Below are positions 44,374-64,000 of a stretch of 64,000 bases of DNA, one piece after another (the stretch's first letter is position 1; each line of letters starts with the position of its first letter). A program made the translations under genes and the position numbers. The notes under the pieces were generated by a model that had not been told where the DNA came from, searched no databases, and saw nothing but the letters and a program-made list of their open reading frames with translations. Origin of the DNA: Gadus chalcogrammus (taxonomy: Eukaryota > Chordata > Actinopteri > Gadiformes > Gadidae); contig NC_079419.1 of NCBI RefSeq assembly GCF_026213295.1, positions 23,204,818 to 23,268,817 on the forward strand, read 5' to 3'.

Positions 44374-46624
44374 TCAAGTTTTCACAACATAATCTTCACA
44401 TCGATGTCCTTGCTAGTGCCACCAGCCATTCATGTTTGGGGATGGCATTTGTCCTATATGATCAAGGAAACTCCGGTTAACACAATTCTTTGTAATTATT
44501 CTATGTTTTTAAAGATACTATATTTTAGTATTTGGTGTCTGCTGTAAGCGATTGGATATTGTGTGTTGTCATGTTTTCATCTGTGCTATGAATCTGATGA
44601 TGACACTTGAAGTTAGGGGCGCCACGTCACGGTGGAAAACAATCCTCCGCCTCCCCTTGACCTATTGAGGTCCCAGACGGCCCCCTCCTCACCTGCACGA
44701 CCCGGGCCTCCATGTCGGCCCTGTGCACGGCGAAGGCCTGCTGTGTGTGATGGGCCCGGACCGGGCTGCCCCTCGAGTGGTCCAGCTCTCCCTGGAGGTC
44801 CTGGAAGGACATCTGCTTGATGTTCTCCAGCAGAACGCTGTACTGGGCCTTCACCTGCCCCATAACAATAGATGGGATAAAGAGCGGGATATTTACAGGA
44901 CTCTAAAGGACTCTAAAGGACTCTACAGGACTCTAAAGGACTCTATAAGGTCTCTGCAAGGACTCTACAGGACTCTACAGGACTCTAAAGGACTCTTAAG
45001 GACTCTACAGGACTCTATAGGACTCTACAGGACTGTAAAGGACTCTACAGGACTCTAAAGGAATCTATAAGGACTCTAACGGGACTCTACAGGACTCTAA
45101 CGGGACTCTACAGGAACTCTACAAGGAGTCTCGCTTATGGTGGGATAGTACAACCTTGCTCTTCTCTACTTCCTGGGATTTTGTAATCCTACCGTTTCCA
45201 CAATCCCCCACAGTCTGCCCTCCTTAATTGAGCACAGTTTCAGTCCACTTGTACGTTCCTCCCCCACTCCCATCACTTTATCTGCGTCATTAACCCTCAT
45301 TATGGTAATTATCCCATGGCGAGATTGAGATGAGGAAATGTTCCTTACGTGGTCCATCTGGTCGTACATCCTCCGCTGTTGCTCCAGGATGTCTCGCTGC
45401 TGGCTGACCAGCGCCCCCTGCTGGCCGGTGAGCAGCCGCTGCAGCTCCTTCACCTCGGCCTGCTGGCCCCGCAGGGCCTCGATCAGCGCCTCCTGGCCCT
45501 TGGAGAGACGAAGCTGGAGCACCAGGGCATCTTCAGGAACCTCGTTGGTGCCTGGCACCGTTGACATAACACACCAGAATCCAGAATAAGAAGATGTGCC
45601 TTGTATACAAGTCGGAAAACCAATCTATTCAGGATCTCCAGTCTGATCAACCGGTCTCATGGAAACTTTGGGAATAAGACGCTGCTCAGACTTTCACAGT
45701 CAGTTAAATCCGATGATGAGGAAAAATAATCTGATAAACAATGCTTATGTGTCTTTGTTGTATAGCCTATGAGCCGTTTCACAAACTTTGAAATGAAATT
45801 TACTCATGAAATTTGATTTAATGGATACATTCCTTCAAGCTAGACGTCACGCTAACACGGGTCTATCTGTATAGATATAGGAATTACTAAAATATAAAAG
45901 TTCACGGTCATTGAGGACGTTATGACGTCACGGTCTAGCGCCCACCTGGCTTCATGTCGCACGTCAGCTGGACCCCCAGGGAGGAGGGGGAGGAGGAGGA
46001 GGAGGGGGTCCCGCCGCTGTCTGCCAGGTCGCCGAGGAACTGCGCCGCCCGGTCCGTCACGTGCACAGGCGAAGGGCTCACTCTTCCTGCCGTGTCGGCC
46101 CCGGGGGGCCCGCAGCCGGGCCCGACGCACGGCGGGGGCTTCTGGCGCAGCCGCATAGGGAGTCTACACTCGATGCCCTTACAGTCCCTCTGCGTGGCCG
46201 CCTCCGTCCTGCTGGAGGAGATCCCGCTCTGGCACTTCCCACCATGGCAGTCCGGGTGGAACACCTCCGCCGTTAGGGTCCGCGGGTTGGTGTTCCTCGT
46301 GGCCTCCGTGTCCTCCCCCCGCGGGTGTGTGAACCCCGCGGTGTAGGGCCTGGACGGCGCGCTGTGCACCTGGCGGTGGAGGGTCTGAGCGTTCACCTGC
46401 TGGTACCCGGGGAAGACCTGCGGTGGCCTGGCTTGTACCGGCGGACTGACGTGTCGCCGCGGGGTCGATGCCTGCCCCCCCGAACAGTACTCTCCAACGC
46501 ACGGTTGGCTCCAGTCCTGAGCTTCTGGGAAGCAGTGGGACCCCCTGCAAATCTGAGCAACACTTTGTCCTCTGCCAAATAAATATGTGAAGCATAGTAA
46601 AGATATTCCGGTGAGGAACGCCAT
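38685..46624 (-). CDS. Unrecognised secreted protein: TNFR-type repeats plus three TNF/C1q-like domains
   Basis: Five coding exons on the minus strand: 46624-45946, 45551-45349, 44854-44693, 43792-43636 and 40288-38685. GT-AG junctions and phases fit, giving 934 residues. I chose ATG 46624 because MAFLTGISLLCFTYLFGRG is a good signal peptide. Residues 26-171 hold five CxGxxC motifs in Pro/Ser/Arg-rich sequence. Residues about 230-294 (LQLRLSKGQEALIEALRGQQ...) look like a coiled coil. Residues about 350-445 form two cysteine-rich repeats of TNF-receptor type (CERCTVCPAGFFM, CQACSECEGDPVVAHC). The last exon carries three beta-rich units of TNF/C1q style; units two and three close with GISILSLVWV and GVSILWVAV. 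Likely an oligomeric extracellular protein. The function and name are unknown; the jelly-roll assignment is inference from pattern. Confidence 0.82.
41170..43400 (-). pseudogene. Degenerate BEL/Pao retroelement fragment
   Basis: On the minus strand near 43,390-43,330 the sequence reads DYRKLRNLNDLLIELQSAKA, resembling the gag segment of fish BEL/Pao elements. At about 43,220-43,150 it reads CFRCCA and then DEHHTALQ, resembling the zinc-knuckle region. The remaining 2 kb on that strand is full of stops and shifts. It is an old, inactive copy. No LTRs were identified. Confidence 0.5.
43581..43602 (+). repeat. Short telomere-like repeat
   Basis: Three TTAGGG-like units (CTAGGGTTAGGGTTAGGGTAA), 35 bp beyond the donor of exon 4 of the minus-strand gene. 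Confidence 0.7.
44340..44368. repeat. (AT)n microsatellite
   Basis: About 14 AT units in intron 3 of the minus-strand gene. The rest of 43,800-44,640 has no recognisable feature. Confidence 0.9.
44895..45125. repeat. 10-bp minisatellite (GGACTCTACA/A)n
   Basis: About 22 copies of a 10-bp unit, GGACTCTAMA, in intron 2 of the minus-strand gene, starting some 40 bp upstream of exon 3 in its transcript direction. Confidence 0.92.
45411..45424 (-). promoter_or_regulatory. CTCF-like motif inside a coding exon
   Basis: The minus strand reads CCAGCAGGGGGCGC, a full match to CCASYAGRKGGCRS, within exon 2 of the TNFR/C1q-like gene. Coding constraint could produce it by chance. Confidence 0.4.
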
Positions 46625-58428
<11,804 letters not shown>

Positions 58429-58719
58429 AGGATCTATATGTATAGAGGATCTGTATATTACTGCCCACCATTCAAAAAGCTTTCATGATACATGGGATGA
58501 TGAAGAAGTGGATGTATTGTTTACCCAATTTGATCTGAGCCCATCCAAAGTCCAATGGCCACACCTCAACACAATCCCCTCATCAGACCGGGGTAGGGCC
58601 CATCATAGCCCTGTCTGTATCTCATACTGCACCGTCAACTGTCTCCAGTAGTCAGGGTAAACCTTCAGGATTATAACATTTGGAGAGGCTAATCCGCTGC
58701 ATCCCAGAGGAAAGGTTAG

Positions 58720-59265
58720 TTAAGGATAGTTAAATTATGTCTCTCTATAATGGTTGGTTAAGGAGAGTTAAAGTATGTCTCTCTACAAAGGTTAGTTATG
58801 GTTATTTAAAGTATGTCTCTTTCTATAAAGGTTAGTTTAAGATAGTCAAGTATGTCTCTCTCTCTAAAGGTTACTTGTTGATAGTTTAAGTATTTCTCTC
58901 TCTATAAAGGTTAGCTAAGGATAGTTAAAGTATGTCTCTCTATAAAGGTTAGTTATGGATATTTAAAGTATGTCTCTTTCTATAAAGGTTAGTTTAAGAA
59001 GTATGTCTCTCTCTCTAAAGGTTACTTGTTGAGAGTTAAAGTATTTCTCTCTGCATAAAGGTTAGTTAAGGATAGTTAAAGTATGTCTCTCTCTATAAAG
59101 GCTAGTAATGGATAGCTAAAGTATGTCTCTCTCTAAAGCGTGGTTATGGATAATTAAAGTATGTCTCTCTCTAAACTTTCTAAAGGTTAGTTAAAGTATG
59201 TATCTCTCTATAAAGGCTGGTTATGGATAGTTAAAGTCTGTCTCTCTCTCATTATAAAGGGATGA
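58720..59265. repeat. Degenerate tandem repeat, about 45 bp, downstream of apbb1ip
   Basis: A dozen imperfect copies of AAAGGTTAGTTAAGGATAGT followed by TAAAGTATGTCTCTCTCTAT, in the 3' UTR or just past it. No clear + strand AATAAA was found close to the stop. Confidence 0.88.
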
Positions 59266-59697
59266 TAGATAGTACAGTTGTATGACCAATCAAATGGATT
59301 GATAATACCAGCCCCTTGGGTTCCTTCTCCTTCATGATGACAAAAGTAACTTTCTGCTCTGAAACAATAAGCTGAACTAGGTGTCTCTGGAGGGGTTCAA
59401 CTAAAACACGCCTGGACCTTTAAAGGACCCTGAAGTCCCTCCAGCTGGGCTCCTATCTGGGGTCCATCTTGTTTCTTCTACCCTTCCTGGGTCCAGGTCA
59501 CGTATTGTGTACTACGCTTTAGTTATGGTAGGGCCTGCTGTTCAGAGCTGGTGTCATTCAAACTTCCTCCCATGGTTAACCTCATTCATCTGTTCTACAT
59601 CTAATTCTGCTTACATTCAAAAACTGGACTTCTGCAAGTTACAAGCACACAGGACACACCACACAAGACCGCCTGTCTTCACCGTTTTTAAGGGCTG

Positions 59698-62519
59698 TTT
59701 ATTACAAAAGGACTGTACATAAATTTCCATGAACATACTGTATGTACATGAGTGGAGGAAAGGCAAGAAATCTACGCATTCTGTTCCCAATAAGAACAAA
59801 GTCACAGATCAGTTTATTGGTTTTAGTTTTTTCTCTTTACTCCACGTTTTCGTCATAAGAAAAGAAACACACGCAAGAGCAGGCGAGCCTGTGACGTCAG
59901 CTCACAGGTTAGTGGTAAACATTACACCGTTCAGCCAGGGATCAACATCACCTCTAGGAAACCAAAGAATAAATAAACCATTGACATACAGCGGCAAGCA
60001 GACCTTCCCCAGCAGTGTAGGACTCAAATTATAAAGAAAGGAGGAGAAACCAATTCATTGCTAGAAATGTGTCACAGAAAAAGTATTTGATTTTGTTTGT
60101 TCCACAAAAATGCCAAATAGCCCTGGAAGGAAATGTAAGAAACGGTTGAATAGAGCGTGTTGATGATGTAGAGGACAAGGATCACCAGCTGTGAGTCTTT
60201 CAATACGTTCATCACACACAAAAAGCTGATGACACTGGTCAACAAGCCAGTGAAATACACTGGCTTCCATTGTTTCGTTTGAGGGATTCTCTTTGAATGT
60301 ACGATACAGCTACTAGATTTGAACTCCTCCCATCGACAGATGAGTGAACCCTTAATGCCGAGTACACATTCATCCAAATATTGTTGTTTATTTTGTTAAA
60401 AACGCCAAAGACGAAGGGTGAGTGTCAGCGTGTCACGGCCATGTAATGCAGAAGTCGCTTCAAGGTTCAAAACATCCGCATCACTTTGTGAAATTCACTC
60501 ATCGGTTCCATAAGCTATACAATTTCTATGGTTTAAATCGATTCCATCCCAAAACATGCAACTCATATATGATAATGTTAAAATCAGGATATGCTTGCTT
60601 TCATTTGCATGTTGAACAATGTATTGATTTCAGTAAAAAATAATAAAAAGACAATGAAAACCGACAATGTATCTAACTGTAGTACAATAGGTGCATATAA
60701 CACACAGATGGCCTGACTACGGTTAAGATGGTTTAATACAAATGATAATAAGGTTACATTCAACACTGTTGATGGGTCACCCCTCAATACCAAACAATAC
60801 GACAGTTGAAACAGACTTCATGAGTAAGGAGAGACCAGTTCAACAGCCTTGGGTTGAGGTTCTTGTGGTCGGTGGTCATGTTGAGCACCAGGTTCTCCTC
60901 AAAGCACCTTAGCAGGAACTGCTTCTCAGAATAGAAAATGAAGTGTTTGGGCCCACTGGAGAACAGCTTGAATAGATCCCATCTAACTGAAAACCCAAGT
61001 CATCAAAGGAGTGGACAGCCCAACATCAGGCCTGTTAGCCCTAACATCAGGGTGTTAGTGCTAACATCAGGGTGTTAGTCCTCACATCAGGGTGTTAGTC
61101 CTCACATCAGGGTGTTAGTCCTCACATCAGGCCTGTTAGTCCTAACATCAGGGTGTTAGTCCTCACATCAGGCCTGTTAGTCCTCACATCAGGCCTGTTA
61201 TTCCTCAAATCAGGCCTGTTAGTCCTAACATTAGGGTGTTAGTCCTCACATCAGTGAGTTGGTCCTCACATCAGGGTGTTGGTCCTAACATCAGGGTGTT
61301 GGTCCTAACATCTGGGTGTCGGTCCTAACATCTGGGTGTTGGTCCTAACATCTGGGTGTTAGTCCTAACATCAGGGTGTTAGTCCTAACATCTGTCCTGT
61401 ACGTGTTAACATCAGGCAGGCCTGAACGTCCCTCTGATGGGGGGGATAGGGCCTAACATCAGGCCTGTTAGTCCTAACATCAGGCCTGTGAGTCTCTGGG
61501 ACATGGAGGGGGAGACAGGGGGGGACATGCTAACCGGAGCGTCACACTGGCACCTAACTCGACAAAATTAAACAGACAGCATTGAATGTCCTTCATAGTA
61601 CAAAGATGAAATCAAAACGTTTAGCATGTGTTCTCATGTTAAAATGGCACTGGAATCTTCACTGACCGAAGCGCATTCAGATAAATTATCCATCACTAAT
61701 CGTAACAGAAATGAGAAGCCGCCGACCGCTCGATGCGTTCAGGTCGATGGTGAACTACAGGTAGAAGACACACACACACACACACACACACACTACTGAC
61801 AAACGCCATGACAGCATCTCACTGTACAAAGTACGCACACACGCAAAGTATCTTAACAGAGACAGACTTCACCAGATAGTAGAAGACGCCCTCAACAGGT
61901 TTTTTCATGTTATTGTGTTTCCCTGGAGTGTGAAATAAATCTGCCACTCAGTGCTTTTCTTCTTCTTTGTTTCTTTTTTGTCTTCCGAATGTCACTTGCA
62001 TGACTTTAGTTCTTTTATTTCTTTTTTTGTTTTTCTTTAAGTTTCGTGTTTGTCTTGTCATTTCATTCTGTTTTGTAAAAACCAAAATAGATGTCGTTTT
62101 TTTCCCTAGAGGGGTGAGCAGACGTGACGCTCTAGAATGACCATGGAGGACGTTACAGAACTTCAAAATAAAACAAAGGACACACTTCTTCAGGTACATG
62201 TCCCAACAGTAATTATGTCAATACAGTTAAATTGCCGGTTAATTACTGTAAATATATAAAATACTTGTCATCCACATCGCTTATTCAGGGAATGAAGAGT
62301 GTTGAGTCACACACTAGAAAACCACCAGTCTCACTGGTTCCCTCTCTGTTTTTTTTTGGGGTGTTGAGGTGGGATGTTTCGGGTGGGGTTGTAATCATAA
62401 CCTGACCTCACATGGCACTTGACTCTCCGTTGGGGAGGCTTTATAAACTGCTACGGTCTCATCATCCTGTACAGATCCGATCGGCTTCCTTCACTATATA
62501 GAGGGGTGCTGGTCGGGGT
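59698..62519 (-). other. abi1: abi1 3' UTR (inferred)
   Basis: Follows the abi1 stop on the minus strand. AATAAA signals on that strand occur at 59698-59703 and at several earlier points, so the end is a choice among candidates. It contains a minisatellite at 61025-61480 and short (CA)n at 61771-61792. Confidence 0.45.
61025..61480. repeat. 20-bp minisatellite in abi1 3' UTR
   Basis: About 20 copies of a unit like GTTAGTCCTAACATCAGGGT, with AACATC/CACATC and GGGTGTTAG/GGCCTGTTAG variants. Confidence 0.92.
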
Positions 62520-62975
<456 letters not shown>

Positions 62976-63236
62976 TTATGGTACGAGAACCACTGGTGGT
63001 ACAAGTGCGTCAACTAGTGGTGTGAGGAGGAAAAAATACTATCAAGATACCACTACAAATGACAATAGCGTAACAATGAGATCTTGGAATAATGGAATTT
63101 AATATAAGTCTTCCCTTCCCTGTTAAATTCTTGTTTCAACATCAACCTGTTACGTGTTCAGGTAATTACGCCGACAAACATCCACAATCCACGATTACAA
63201 GCTGAAATGTGACGGCAGGATAGAAGCGATAAAATT

Positions 63237-63850
63237 ATGAAAGGTTCAAAAACACTGCGATCGTGGCTCCAAACGGGAGCTATTTGGAGGAGAAGCATGG
63301 ATCAGGAGGAGAACACTTCTAAATGGACGACAGTGAACCGAGCACGGTCGCCAAGGCTGCTTCAGCAGACCAGTGGAGGCTCAGCAGACCAGTGGAGGCT
63401 CAGCAGACCAGTGGAGGCGCAGCGGGACGGAGGGAGAGCCCAGGCCTTGGTATGTGGTGATGTCCTGAGCAATCAATCCATGAAACCATCGCCTCTCAAA
63501 CGTCATCTTATAAACAAACACGCAGTGCTGAGAGACACACTAGCCAAAGCACAGGAGGCTTCGTAGGGGGCCAGCCTCCACATGGCGAAGGCTGATAGGC
63601 CACACATAGTTGTGTCCGCCATTCGCCAGCGAGATGACCCACATCATCTGTTTCGAGAAGGCTGCCAGACGGTTAAACACTTTCTTTTTGTTGCATTAAA
63701 AGTCCCTATTATTCCATCCAGCTGGATGAGACTTCTGAGGTTAATTTGCTTGTTTACGTCAGATAAGAATATGATTGGGCAGCCCAGGAGGACTATGAGT
63801 CCTGTCAATCACTGCAAACCAGAAATACAGCCCAGCACATAGTCCAGCTC
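63237..63850 (+). pseudogene. hAT/ZBED-like transposase remnant in abi1 intron
   Basis: The + strand reads CGDVLSNQSMKPSPLKRHL then INKHAVLRD near 63450-63540, resembling the BED-type zinc finger of hAT-derived (SCAND3/ZBED-like) transposases. A 19-bp unit repeats three times at 63362-63420. Downstream resemblance (63,600-63,840) is weaker and in another frame. Not functional. Confidence 0.45.
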
Positions 63851-63915
63851 CTGGACGCATTTGACCAAGAGAACGGGCTCCACGTGTGTTGGAGTCTGAC
63901 GGATGGCCAGGGCTA

Positions 63916-64000
63916 ATATGATGCTATGACAGGGCTATGACAGGGCTATGACAGGACTATGACAGGGCTATGACAGGGCTACGACAGGGCTATGACAGGG
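63916..64000. repeat. 11-bp minisatellite at window end
   Basis: About eight copies of CTATGACAGGG, running off the window. Confidence 0.95.

Noticed and set aside
63582..63842. Independent small gene near the window end
   Set aside because: Weak similarity and position fit a decayed transposase better than a host gene.

Overview
The window is vertebrate nuclear DNA, almost certainly from a teleost fish. The genes are intron-rich with GT-AG junctions, and their products align with vertebrate families recalled from knowledge. The repeat content is typical of fish: L2-like and Rex1-like LINEs, hAT elements, a tRNA-derived SINE, TTAA-type MITEs and BEL/Pao relics. Very long (GT)n, (GA)n and (CCT)n arrays are unusually dense; a gadiform-like genome is a guess, not a demonstration. 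No bacterial genes, rRNA, functional tRNA or CRISPR were seen. Layout: (1) 1-27,255, + strand: the 3' part of gpr158, from the sixth and seventh membrane segments to the stop at 24,810, plus a 3' UTR. Its first intron here is 14.8 kb and holds an 11.9-kb fold-back structure (2,792-14,656) that contains a hAT element, which in turn contains an L2-like LINE. A later intron holds a broken Rex1-like LINE. (2) 27,914-33,541, + strand: a complete 11-exon annexin A13 gene, 316 codons. (3) 33,542-38,684: gene-free, with a MITE and a CTCF-like site. (4) 38,685-46,624, - strand: a five-exon, 934-codon gene for a predicted secreted protein. It combines five CxGxxC motifs, a coiled coil, two TNF-receptor-type cysteine-rich repeats and three tandem TNF/C1q-like domains. 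I do not recognise it. (5) 50,080-58,428, + strand: apbb1ip (RIAM), with talin-binding helix, RA domain, PH domain and a short proline-rich tail. (6) 59,700-62,695, - strand: the last coding exon (SH3 domain) and 3' UTR of abi1; the window ends in its intron. The order gpr158 - apbb1ip - abi1 matches the human 10p12 block as I recall it, whereas human ANXA13 lies on chromosome 8. apbb1ip and abi1 both act in actin control (Rap1/talin/Ena-VASP and the WAVE complex), and their transcripts converge. Most promising for follow-up: the unrecognised TNFR plus triple TNF/C1q-like secreted gene; the nested fold-back structure with a 7-bp target duplication; annexin A13 splice acceptors built on (TG)n; and a coding Thr/Asp minisatellite plus a 1-kb polypyrimidine tract in apbb1ip.
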